From: Pardosa pseudoannulata
Taxonomy: Eukaryota > Arthropoda > Arachnida > Araneae > Lycosidae
Assembly: GCA_032207245.1 (NCBI GenBank)
Contig: CM063503.1
Location: 104,162,887-104,226,886, forward strand
Direction: 5' to 3'
Length of the DNA: 64,000 nt
The position numbers and the translations under genes are program-made. Under the pieces are notes generated by a model. It saw only the letters and a list, made by a program, of their open reading frames with translations. It ran no database searches and had not been told where the DNA came from. This document shows, in pieces, positions 11,701-25,100 of this stretch. The first letter of the stretch is position 1. Every line of letters starts with the position of its first letter.

Positions 11701-12578
11701 GACATTTGTTTGGCATCAGACATAAACAAAGTGCTGTAAAGTGAAAACTCATAAATCTGTCGCGATTTCAATGGATGTATCTACTGACAATGTATTGGTA
11801 CGAGAGGCTTGAAAAATCGTAAAAATGTCGGTCTACCAAAATTGTGGATATACTCGAAAATTTGGAATATACATGGAATTGACCTCTACTTCCGCTCCAC
11901 CCCCACAAAATAAATGTATATTAAGCAGTGCCTTAATGGGTTAGTAGTTCCCAAAGTATTTAATGGAACTGCATTACTACAGTAGAAGCAACTTCAGGCT
12001 TAATATTAAGCACTGCGCTATCGGTCTAATACCAAATCGTGGAGAGAGTAGAATAACGCTTCTTAGCTTTAATTATCTAATCTAAGTCTAAAGTTTAACT
12101 TCACAGTAAACTCAGAATTTTGTGAGATTTGCATCTACGCTTAATTTCGTTTTAGTAGAGATCGACAGTGAACCATCAGATTACTTTATCTGAAGAGTCT
12201 AATGAAGAAAAATTTCTAGAAAGTAATCGAAATGCTTAGTGATGAAACCAAAGATTATAAACTAGAACGGCTTTTACTCAAAATTTAATGATACTGTTTA
12301 AAATGATTGTGTTTTGGATTTCTAGAGATAAGTGGCAAATTTTAAAACGGTCCGAGCTTACTAGTTGTGCAAGCATATTGTGCTTGTACCTGAGCGTAAT
12401 AAATTCATACAACATTAGCATAAAATTAGGGGCCCCCATCCCCAATATAATAGCCCAAGTTATCTGTCAGTCTGTCCTAAAATATATGAAGCGGTTGGAC
12501 TTTGAATGGATAGGGGTATCCATATTGGATTCTTTATGAGTTAGGGTTAGCAAAAACGAAAGAAAACCTTTAAAATGG
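8705..12578. other. Intergenic DNA downstream of the big gene
   Basis: Mostly unremarkable AT-rich sequence with short homopolymers and one SINE fragment at 10003-10067. Short open frames at 9493-9723, 11544-11771 and 12288-12539 lack any family motif and splice or promoter support. Confidence 0.5.
10003..10067 (-). mobile_element. SINE head fragment
   Basis: TGTGGGATTCGAATCCACGAA then GGTACCGAAAATTCAATCGGCC and AGCGTTCGGC: the tRNA-like head of the SINE family with internal deletions. Confidence 0.6.
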
Positions 12579-12628
12579 TATTTTTACCTATATGTGATAA
12601 ACATGTTTATCACATATAGGTAAAAATA
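12579..12628. repeat. 50-bp perfect palindrome without spacer
   Basis: Two 25-base arms meet at ACATGT (12601-12606). Beyond one mismatched pair the symmetry continues for six more pairs, to 12572-12635. It lies about 190 bp past the AATAAA of the big gene. Confidence 0.95.
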
Positions 12629-12818
12629 ACATTTTTCCTACTTTTATGATGTCATTCCTTTAACCATCTCATTTAATCATTGCTTATTTTAAATCCTTTA
12701 AATACCGTCTGCATTATTTTACGTTTTTGACTGAACTTAGAAATTACATAAATGCTTTTATATTTGTTATAAATAGATTAGGTACATATGTGATAATTTT
12801 ATATTTAATCATGGATTA

Positions 12819-12824
12819 TTTATT
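12819..12824 (-). terminator. Poly(A) signal AATAAA, big gene
   Basis: AATAAA on the minus strand, about 300 nt past the candidate stop. A variant ATTAAA lies nearer, at 12911-12906. Either could serve; AT-rich DNA makes chance matches likely. Confidence 0.4.
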
Positions 12825-13127
12825 GTTGCAATGAAAATTTTATCACCGGTATTAACATTTTTTTCATACAAGTTTGATTCTACTTCACATACTAATAATT
12901 AATCATTTAATTTATATATCTTTGAAAACTAAGTTTGTTCGTTTGTTTTTGTACATAACCACAATTTGTTTTTCCAGGACAAGGACTAAGAATAAGTGAA
13001 TCTGAGCAGTCATTAAGGATTTTAGTGGTACTTTACGCTCGCTTGAAGCTGATCAGTAAAGAGTTAACCATGATAGCGATAGCATAGCTGATAGGTAAGT
13101 AGTTGCACCTACTCGGAACGTACAAGA

Positions 13128-13138
13128 CTAAGCTGAGC
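13128..13138 (-). CDS. Big gene, candidate last coding exon with stop TAG
   Basis: Acceptor TTATCATTTTAG, then GC TCA GCT TAG, giving a C-terminus of ...NSCSSA. The exon is accepted because it is the first in-phase acceptor after exon 27, closes the frame right after the seventh EAR unit, and is followed by poly(A) signals. So short an exon is weak evidence; a different terminal exon is possible. Confidence 0.5.
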
Positions 13139-16100
13139 CTAAAATGATAATTTAAAATTTTTGAGATGGTATTCCTGGAAAAACAATCATTCCTACCGCG
13201 TTTGATACTGTATTTCCAGCTGAAGATGCGTTTAAATGAATATACAACGCAGTAGATAAAGTTTGTTTAATAAAAAATCTAAACATAAAATTAGTAGCAT
13301 CAGTAAACTGGACGCATTCCAGAAAGTTTCGATTTCAAGATCTGAGCGTGGTATACATCGGATGTTGACTGCTTACTGCAACTGTTCCCAGCAAGAGCTA
13401 TATAGTGATTCAAGGAGTCTTTCGGATCGGATCTGATGAAGGGTCGAACCTTTTTGACGCCTGAAAGTAAGATGGTTCACAACCTTTAAGAACTCATTAA
13501 CATTAATGTTTTTCGTAAGTACCAGAATTAAAACTAAAAAACCAAATTTCGCTAAGCAATAGCACTGCACTCTAATATTTTAGCTACTGGTAATATCAAA
13601 GTTTGAAATTAATTTCTAAACTTCCATATATGTATATAATTCATAATTAAGTAACACTGACCCGAGGTTTAGTATCAACCTACTTTAGAGTCCGTAATAA
13701 ACAATATAATTAAGATTCAAAAACTGATAAAACAAACCTTAAAAAGGTTTAGAAGCAAAGGGGCCATAGGGTAGATATTGATTAATGTTATATATCGATA
13801 ATGATAGAGACCGTTTTAGTAAAATGAAAGATTCCAATACATTTAATACTTTTATTACTAACTAGTTAAGAGTACGAAGTAAAAGAAGCAAAACGCTCCC
13901 CCCGAACTCAAACTCAGCACAGAAGGGCAAAATTGATATATTTAAACGTAATTTTTACGACAATACCTTCGAGAGTTAGGAGAACTCCTAAAAGGACCTA
14001 ATTTTTAACTCAAGGAATACGGCTGAAATATACAAGCGAACTGAAACACGAGAATAGAATGCATTTAAATCACCAAATATGATTAACGTCACTGAGTTAA
14101 ATTCAACGAGCTTTAAATCTTCAGAAGTATTAATACTATGGACATACAAGTGGGAAAGGCTGAACAGAATCTGAAACGGGTTTCTGTTTATGTAAAAACT
14201 TAACTCAAAAATTCATAGTTTCAAATGACATGTCACAAGCCAATTACTGTGGATTTGTTTTGGTGTAACACTGGTTCATTAGGTTTTTATAAATAGCTTG
14301 CAACTCTGAAAGCATGGATCTATTTAGATGAGTGAAAGTTCTGCGATTAATATGGAACTTCACAACACTTAAAGGATATACTTGTTAAATATTTTAAAGC
14401 TGCATAGTATGTCAACACATCTAATGACATTGTTAAAAATCTCTAGACAAACTGGAGTAATATAATAAACTTAAGTACATACCAAGGCTTGTTATTGTAT
14501 CGATCTTGACAAACCCAGATACTCCTTTGTGTTGATAAATTTTGATTAGCCCTTGTTGAGTATCTACAGAGAAGAATAACAGCTCTCCAGTATTAAGACT
14601 TATCCATTCAAGATCACCATAATCTTTAATCTCTTGGTACTTTTCAAAGATGCCGATAGATTCCTCGAACCTGCAATATTACAGAAACGTTGTTAAGTAC
14701 AGTACAAAACATCTACCTTTAAAGCAACCAGAGAGTTTACCTGTATACGAGTATCTTTGGATCATTACGTATCCGTGGAATAATTTTCTCTGCGATGATC
14801 AGGAACACATCTTCAGATCCTTCTTCTACATGATTCATCAACACAACTGATTGAACAGAAATAGACTGCAGTCTTTGTTTCCTGGTGGCAAATTGAGACT
14901 TTGTCGAATCCCACAAGTATATATCAACAACTCTCTGGCCTTCCCCATAAGTTAATCTAGAATCAGCAACAATTGCAAGGAAAGTTTTTCCTGATGCCTG
15001 AACAATAGCGGCCTGAAATAGGAAAAAATTTTCAACAGGAATTTCAAGTCTAGACTATCATACCATCAAAAGTTTATTAGAGAGTTCTATTGTACTAAGC
15101 CAATTTTCACTCTGCAAGTTATTAGAAATAAAGGGTTTAAGGCAAACTCAAACTTTTAAACTATATTTACTTCAGTTCTAAACTTAATTGATCAACACAC
15201 GGGGAAACTGACTTTGATGTTATTCAATAGCAGTTAGTCTTACTAGTACACAAGTATATGAAATACAAGTATAATGTAAACAAGAAACGATACAGTTTTT
15301 AGGCTTTTAATCAGTTAACTAAATTTATGATAGTGGCATAAATCTAGTCCAGGATAGTCGAAGTGTTTTGATTATTTTGTTTGCTAACTTTGGAATCCGT
15401 AACAATATATTTTCTTAACCATACGAACCGTAATACAAAAACAATTGGCTTATCTGATATGCACACCAGACTTAACCAACAATAGCACCCGACGCCTGAT
15501 GAGCAAACCTATGAAAGCATGGTTTTAAGCAACACTGGTTCACCATTACAAAATTTATATTATCGACTATCTACTACAGTCCAGGACTTCATGATTCATT
15601 ACTAATATAAGTGTCTAGTTATCACTTGTGTCAGGGAGGAGTCTGGAGCTTACAGTTCATGCAGATTCCTTCTGAAGATCCTCAAAAGGCAGCGTGAAAG
15701 TGAACATCTAGGCTTTTTCAGGGTGCTCAAATTTTAAAAACTCAACTAGTGGCATCAGATAGCCTCTTACCATGCATGTCGTAAGTTTTTCAACTTTAAT
15801 TTCTTGTGTACCAACTATATACACTAGTGTTCTAAAAATCCGAGTCGACTGGACTACACCGAGTTTCATTGCGCTCTTAGGTTTAACATTTAGAATTTGA
15901 GACTTTGTTGAAGTTACAGCCATCGCTCCACGAGTAGTGAACATTTAAAGATTGTGCATTTAGTTTACAGCTTTGTTAGGAGTATTTAAGCATACATATT
16001 GGTTATATTTAATACACCAAGTTTCACATCAAATCTACTAATCCAGTTCATAATACTAAGTTGAATATTTATTAAAAAACCTGGATGCTTCCGAGAAATC

Positions 16101-19100
16101 CAAAATAGAAAGATCAAGTACTTTCTTCTCAAACATCAACTCCAAGCCCACTTTATTGTTAACCCCTCCGTGATCCAAGTTATCATTACCAGCAGCCTAG
16201 TTCAACTTAATATTTGAAATTTTTTTACCTAGAAACTTCAGTTAAACAAGTGTCAGCAACAATTAAACGTTGACTTCGGGTAGATATTAAAAGGAATGAC
16301 CGATGTTCAACTGAAGTTTGAGCTATCCCGTGCTGCATGCTTTGAACTTTACAAATGTGCTGACAACTATTTAAGATAAGTTGTGATGTAACTTAAATGT
16401 GCTGAAAGATTCGAGATGTTTTAAAAGAGAAATTTTACAATGCAAAGAAATCGTAATTACCTTCTGTCCATATGCAGTTTTTAAGACTTCTGTCTCGCTG
16501 AAATATGGATTTGTTTCAAAACTACAATATAGTGTTGAACTAACAATATCCAACACTAACACACAAATTCTGCTTCCTTCTTTGAAAACAACCATGTCAA
16601 GTGGTTCTTTAACCTCAAGAGATTGTAGTACCTCAAATTCTTTCTCCTTCCATAAGTAAATGTCTATAGTTCCCACTGCACCTAATTCAGATAACCAATT
16701 AGTTTTAGAGCTTTTACTTCATTCCAGAATTAAGCATTTGGAAATTGTTTAATGGACTTACTTAAATTGCCAGAACAGGAACAGCATTTATCGGTGTTTG
16801 ATAGGAAGAGGAGAGTAGAGTTCTTCATGGTTAGACTTCTTACTGGTAATTGATACCATGTTGGTAGTTCCTGAAATAATTAGTTAAATCTCATTTCTAG
16901 GCGGCTGCAACTTTTGAGGAAGACACTCATGTTCACCATTGCTTCTAGGCTGACGTTCAACAGAAACTAGATTAATATATCAAAAAATGTACATCTCCAA
17001 TTAAGTTAACATCTAGAACTAGGGCCAGTAAGCGTCCCAAAAACCTTTCTTTGGAAAAGAAAAACAAATCAAAGTCTTAATAGTAACAACGTTCAACGAG
17101 AACAAGTTACGGTTAAATAGCAGCTTTCAATTTTTTTAAACGCCTTTCCAAAACTATAGCTATGTTCTGTGCATGAAGCGACTATGGTAGAAATAGCGTA
17201 ATGGAACTGCAGCAAAATTATCTTCCGCACTTAACAGTTCACAAGATACAATACAATTGCTTGAAAACGCACAAGTACCGGGTTGATATAAACAAACTTT
17301 CACTATAAACGGCATCCTACAGCGCAAACGGGTGAGTGTAATGCAACCTTTTGTATATGGGCTATGCACGAGATCACCTCTGATGGGAATTTTCAAAATT
17401 CTGTCAACACCTTTTCGGTAACAGGAAATTCAACAGAAACGACAATCACGGAATACAAGAACAATATTAAAATTGACTAGTTTGATAACCTTGTCACGGA
17501 ACCACATTAAGTAAAGGAGAAACACGAACAATTCAACTCTTATGTCTGAATGGGCATCAACAATCATATGTAATAAGTTTATGGCCTCTTCCAATGTTGA
17601 ACTTGGAATTTCTCCGTCTCTTAAAATCATAGATGGGATACCTTTAGTAGACATTGGGCCCCGCCGTAGGTTCTTCCTACGGTGAAATTCACGAATTGTA
17701 GCATAAGCATTCCCTTGTTTTCTCAACTTCACCAAAAACGCCCATTCAACTAAAGACTATTAGTACAGCCGGACACAGACCTAAACGTGACAATATCTAC
17801 AAACGTTTTATACCCTAATCTGTTTCGCATAAAACTTCCCAAGCAAACAAATCTCGATCATTTTTCTCCTACAACTTTCCACGGTTTTGCATTTTATTGC
17901 TCATAATTCTTGTTCTATTCCGCTTTGATTGTGTTAAATTTCATGTTTCCATAAAAGCGCTATCTAATGGACATTTTAAAACTAAATTTTTCAAATTCTG
18001 TGAGCGCATCGCGTATAGACCATATACACAATTTCTTTGCATTCTGTTCACCCGTTTGCGCTGTAGGATGCCGTTTAGATGGGAAGTTCAAGTACCTAGT
18101 ATAAAATGGAGCTTTTAAAAGAATCGACAAGATTTAAAAGCTTTCTAGCACTGTAGATTTAATCTTAAAAGGAAAGACATTTAGCCACTCAGATTTGTTT
18201 AGCAGGTTATTCTGCTACCCTTTAACTTAACTATTATTGTAAGCAAAGTAAAATTTAAAAGAAGCTTACTATTCAGAAGACTAGACTTAAAAGCAAGTTT
18301 GTTCAGATAAATAGAACGACCGCTTTACGGATAAGACTTTCGATTTCAGGACTGGTCTAAATTTCAATTGTATATTCAGGTTACATTCAACTAGACAAAA
18401 TAATTGAACACTTTGATTACAACGAATGGATACTGAAATCTTCAAGTACAATTCTGAGTGGTTACTTCCATTAACAGTTACTACTGCCAAGTCATCGACT
18501 ACTTAAAATTAACTTGTATACAACTTACATGGGGTGTAGGTACGAAGGATCCTTCATTTTCATCATACCCAAATATTCTTACAGATGGGCAGTTACTGGA
18601 CGAACCAAAACTGTCTGACATCAACAACAATTCCCCGCAGTCTTGGCCAGATACATATAGCCAATCATACACTGAACATATATCGAATTTGTCAAATAAC
18701 TCGTAATATTGGAATAGGACAGCTTGACCTAGAAAGGTAAATTTCAAAAATGTAAATAAGGTTTGAACAATTACATAGCAGACATCTCATTGGTCACTTG
18801 ACTACGACAGTGGCAAACAGGTGACTAACAGTACACAGTACGTAATCTTATAAAAATAATGCAACTGGAAAAACTTAGTGTTATAAATCAAAGACCATTT
18901 GAAACTTGTTACACTAATCGCTGCACAGTAGGGAACGTTTAAAACAAAGCCCATTACGAAGATACTGACAGTGGGAAAATTAGTTTGATACATATTTTAG
19001 TTCAAAGTAAACTTTGAATCAAAATTATTAAGATTTAACTTTGATCTAGTGAAAATTAAAGTTGAAACGTTATTACAAATAGATTAAGACCAACACTTTA

Positions 19101-22100
19101 GAAGGGAAACCAGTATGATTTTAACTGGTTAAGTTTTAAATTTAGTAGATAGTAACATCAAGTTTATTGCCCCGTCTTGGTGGCGAGAAAAAAGCTATAT
19201 GAAATACAAAGTGAAATTGGATAATGCACTTTTAAATAACATGCTTTAAAGAGATGTCACGTTTTACTATTTAACCAATTCTGTGCGTTAACATTGACAT
19301 AAATTTCTGAACTCTGTTCAAATCGTTAAAATTTGAATGAATGAAAGCCAGTTTCTTGAGAAAAAAAATGGAGGACGTACTATAGCTATTATACATTTTA
19401 CTCAACGAATGTTGATACTGGTTTATTCAAAGTTTAAGTTAAGATTTATTACATATTTAATACCAGTGCTGAAAACTCAATTTTCAACTCAGAACCATAG
19501 ACTATTCGCACTACTCCAAGAGAAATGCAGGGTGCAAGTAGTTTAAAATCTGTAGAATTCTGTAGTCATTCTTTAAACACTATTAAATCTAAACTTAGTT
19601 AATCGAAATTTTAGTGTTGCAAACTGCTTTAGAACCTAGGCTTAAATTTTACTTCGGGAGGAATATCAATACTTCGGTTGATCAAAGGAAATTTATTGGG
19701 AAGTAGTCAAAATTTGTTCCCATAGCACCTTGCGCAGTCTTCATACTGAAATTTCAGAACTTTCTCACCTTGGTAATGTCATTCGTTAACGAAGGATTAG
19801 ACTTTACCGCCTAAAATCAACTGCAACTTAAACTATTAGGATGGTAGAGCTTAATAAAGCGTTAATCATTCCCCTCGCTCCCAAATTTCTAATTATCACT
19901 TTTAAATCACTAGTAAAATCAATTACGATAACCAAAAGAGATAAGTTACAAGGTTTTGTTCAAAGTGGATTTTAACCAGACAACCGTAATTTCTTTAACA
20001 ACGAGACTTGCGTCCGATTCCGAAAGGCTTACGTTTATCCATAACATCAGCGGATTCAAAGTAGTTAATTTCATTGATTTGCAAAGACTAATCATTTGGC
20101 GAGTACATTGCCACAGAGTAGGTAAGTGAAGGAATACAAAGTAGTCGGCATAACTTTAAAATAAGTTTCATTTATATACATATCACTAACAGATAAAACT
20201 TCATGAAATTTAACTTACTATCAAAAGCTGTCTGCATGCGTGATATCATTCCTTCCATTTCCTCTAGGTGCCTTTCCAAATAATCCAAATCCAATGACGT
20301 ATTTAGTTTATCCTTTAGTTTCACAATATCGATACCTCCAATTAAAGAAGCTTCTAGATTAGCGATATTTAAAGGCTGTGTGAAGTACTTTACACCCGTG
20401 ACTGTATTATTTCGATCTCGTTGAAGAGTTTCAGCAGAAAGACGAGTTAAGTTTACATTATTAATTAAACCATCCACTTCAAGCGAGCCTTCTATAAAAA
20501 CGTCACCTTCTACAAGTTTACGTTTCGTGACTACTTGATCACCGTAAGTCATCAAAAGGCTTTTTTCCGATATGTGCAGTCCGTCCAACTTTCCTTCAAC
20601 CCTGAAAAAAAGACATTATCAGGAATTAGAAACTAAGATAGGAGGTCTAACCATAAAAATTGTCTTTACTCACTGCACATCGTATAAATCCATTTTATTG
20701 AATATTTTATGCCCATAAACGTCGAATTTGCCATCTTTTAAAACTGATTTCCGAGACCATTCAGATACATCAACTTCTTGAACCTTTTGACCTTCAGTCA
20801 TGTCTAAGTTTTCTTCGACAGTAACCATTTCCTCAAATATTTTTTCGCTCTTAATATAGTTAGTATGGTTACGCCTCATTAAGCATGTTTGGGGTTTAAT
20901 TCCATTCACATAGCCTTCTACATTAACGTCACCTAAAATTCAAATCAAGACCAATTAACAGAACATGACAGTTTAACAATGAACAACGATACTAGAAAGT
21001 TATCTAATCAAACTAATCAAGTAACAATAGTACTAAAATAAAATAATGCAAACTATATAGCCAAGTTTATACTAACCCTAGTTTAAATCGTTCACTATAC
21101 AACTATTAATAGCGAAATTCCAGAATAAATGTTCCACATAAGGAGTTCAGTTAACTGCAATAAAACGTGGCGAGGACAGATGGAAGGAATATCCATATTC
21201 AATAAATAGCTGTGTTAAACTTACGAGGTCTCCAAAAACGGGAAGGTCACATCTAATAGTATAAGAAATTGGTACATGTTGATAGTTAATTGCGGTAACT
21301 AGACAGGTCAATCTGGACTAGTCTGGTCCCTTAGCAAGCCTAAATTCCCCACCACCACAACGACTTGCCTCGTCTGAAGGTGATTCGTATTAAAAATGCA
21401 GATTTTATTAACAAATATACAGCAAAGAAGGCTTCAACTTAACGATATAAAATAAACTGCCTTACTAAACAAACGTAGGCAGTTTATAGAATGAAGTACA
21501 AAATTTGCTTATATAATAGCCACTATCAGATAGCTTTAGTGTTGCAAATAAACGCATCTCGAAAACAGCCCTTTCAAAGATAAGCTGACACCTTCACATT
21601 TAAGATCATTATCAAGGCCTTTACGTCAATAAAATTTCGCGTACTATTTAAACACAACCATAGTATACAAACGGTTGAAACTGTTTACCTTGATTTGAGT
21701 CCCCTCTTAACTAGATTTCCACTAGTTAATAAAACTTTGATATTTCTTGTGTATTTTAAGCAAAAAAGACTACCTTCAGGGCTACTTTCGGTTTATTACG
21801 TTTCTGATGTGCCCGAATTCACTTGCGCCTTAATGGTCAGAATTGTACATAACTTATCTCTTTACATCCATCTTTCGAATGCTATTTTGTATTGTACTGC
21901 AAGAAGAGAAATTCTCTATAAGACACATTCCTTGTCGGAATTTGAGAAAACAAAAAGACCTTTGAGTTGTTAAAATGCTTTGCTAACAACATCATTCCTG
22001 AAACTATCAACCCCTTTAAGATAAATCCAAGTTCCCTAGTCACAGTTCAAGTCGAAAGTAATCTCGGGTAATGTTGGCAAGATAAGGCTGTTACACCAAC

Positions 22101-25100
22101 AATAGGAACTTAAAAAGTTACAAATGCTCAATTGAGTAGATTTTGGTCAGTGCCGATTTCTCCAAGCCGGTGTCAGCACAAGCTTCTGAATATTTAACAG
22201 GTACGATACAATCAAAAGTACATCGCCTATTCAGTGTATTGTTTATACCCTCCGACTTAGATGGTGTTTGTTCAGAGTTTATAGTTAAATTTAACCATAC
22301 ACTCAGTAATGCAATTTGAAATATGAAACAAATAGCAAAAGCAAAGTGAGAGTAAAATAAGTTACCACCTACTCTGGTACTTACTTTCGAAATAAACCTC
22401 ATCAATATGATAAGTAGCAGTTATGTCCTGCGCTCCATGAGTTTTAAGTATTCTACCACTCATGTCTGGTAAGTTAAAGCCATTGATCTCGTTAGTCCCA
22501 GTATCCAGGTTAATCACCGACAAGTCACCTAAAAAATGAAAAATGTTTTAGATTTCTACAATATCGATTAATCTAAAACACAATATAGTAAGCAATACCT
22601 GTAAAGTAAAGATTATCAAATTCCATAGCAGCTGGAATCACTTGATCTCTAGTCAGACTCAAGTAATTCTTATTCAGGTCATCCAAACGCACTTTTCCAA
22701 ATTTTCCTTGAAGTGACACTGGCTGCAAAATTTAAGAATTTTATAACCACATTTTCTGTAAAATCTTAGTATATACATTTACAAAATTAATTCTATAAAA
22801 GGAAGAATAAAGTAGAACTTACACCAGTTAAAGTAAGATTGGCAAAAGTCTTTAGTCCATCCAATTTTATTTCATGTCCATCTCCGACAGTTATATCTCT
22901 AAACAATGACAAGTTGACTCCATCTAGACTACCAGAAATTGTTCCGGCCGTTAAAGTGACATTTCCTTTAATAACTAAATGAGTTATATTAATGTCTTTG
23001 TTTCTTAAAAATGTATTGTTACAGAGTTCCTCTACATCTATACCATCGACAAGTCCATCAACAGTTAAATCATGTTTAATTACTAAGCCTTCAGTAAACG
23101 TTTTTTCTCCTGTTACAATTATCTTATCCCGTGAAACAGCTTCTTCCGACAAGTCTATACCCTGAATTCTACCAGTCAGATTTATATCTTCGTTCGACCG
23201 AACCATGTTTTCAAATATAACTGCTCCGTTTATTTCAGAGTCTTCATTTACCTTTACAATTTCAGATTCTAGATTCTTCAAATTCAAGCCATTCACAGTG
23301 GTAGCTTTCACGTTATTTGCACTAAAGCCATTTTTAAAAACAACTTCAGCTTTAACTGTTTGAGGTACATCTTTCAACATCCAGTTGAACATGTCTTCTT
23401 TTGACACACTATCGAATTTTCCACTGAAGGACAAATTAACAAAAGTTGCATCGTTTTGAAAAGTTTTTATTCCAATTATATCTTGTGAAATGTCGATGAA
23501 TACGGCGTCTTCCCACAATTCTTTAATATTATAATCATTCAAATGAGATGTTTCAAGATTTGAACCATCTAATACGTAAACTGTACCCTCTATAATTTTC
23601 TCTCCATTCACCGTTTCGTTCCCTGTAAAAGAAAATATTCAGGTTACTTAATCAAATGCTTACGAGTTCAAACTAGATGCGATATCCTTTAATGCAGGAA
23701 ATTTAGCCACTTTTTAACAACACATGGGGCATTGTAATAACTGAGAGGCTGCAATTACTATGAAACTACAGCTGGCAATACTAGAGTTTACTTTCAGTTG
23801 TAAAAGCTCCAATTACCTAGAGTTTAAACTACGGATCAGAAACACCTAAAATCATCCATACCAACAATGAGATTACATCCCGCTGAATAACATTTGAAAG
23901 CAACGCCCTACCTACTCGACCATCATTCAGAAAACTAAAACATTATTTAAATTTAACGATAAAGTTTAGTTATTTCAACACGATTGTATAGTTTTGCACC
24001 GACTTCAGTTTGGATACAATAACTAAAATCGCTATGCATTAACTTTAGAAAACAATGTAGAGTAGCAATTCAGAAAAAAAAATTGAGCATTTAATAATCA
24101 AGTTTAATCTTTTAACACAAGACTTGAAAATGGGAACGTTTACAAGAAAGCATACACGCACGATAAAAGTAACTCCTTTACTTTATAAAAAGCTTTGATA
24201 ATAAAACTATTTCGGTAAAGACTGCAAACTTCAACCCGACGATTAAAAGTATAGGCACTAAACCTTAATTCATCTTTCTCCAGGTGTGGAAAAGGGAAAA
24301 AAGAAACGATGAATACGGGCAAAATATGGATGCTAGAAGACTAGGTAGAGGAAAATGCAGACTAGAACAATACTTAATCTGTTTTATCATTTACAGAAAC
24401 TAAAAAAAATGTAGAACAAATAGTGCGGTGTACATTGCTAAAAATTTAATACACGACTGAAAGCTTATTCACCTTCCAGGAAACTGCCCCTTTGCAGTGA
24501 TCGATTTTATCTCAACTTATTTCAATTTTGTACTGTTCTACACTAACCACTTCCTGAACTTGAGATTAAGTACAATTTTCTTGGGAAGAAATTTTACTTT
24601 TAATGCATAGTATTACGTATGCAAATCTAATGCAATATTTAGCGCATTTCTAAGAATTCTACAAGCAGATCTAATTCAGCGTTGGGTACGTACGAGGTCA
24701 GAGCCGCATTTCTGTTTTATACAACTTGTAGAGCCACGCCTTATTTACTCAGAATCTTAGATTTTTAACTAAAATTGTACACAATTCTTTTAAGGGCTGT
24801 ATAAACACATAATTGTTCAGTGAGAATTTTAAAATAAATTTTCCCTATGCAGTTAATATAAAACTATTGTCACGATGTAAAAACTCAAGACCTTCAGTCA
24901 AACGTTTGAAACTTATCGAAAAATTTATTAAAGCTGTCAGCAGAAGTTCTGCAAGATAGTCGATTGTGAACAATGTTTGAATTTCGGAAAATCAATCGTG
25001 GACTAAAGGATTTACACTAATAAGTTGGTATGAAATATTTAAATTTGACAGCAAGTAGCTTTACCACTACAAAGACCTCTGGTAAATCTAGAATCCCTCC

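Noticed and set aside
13373..13570. Methionine-started minus frame with a hydrophobic start
   Set aside because: The hydrophobic part is intron; the exon begins at 13460 in another phase.
18458..18706. Plus-strand frame over exon 22
   Set aside because: Mirror image of a real EAR exon on the minus strand.
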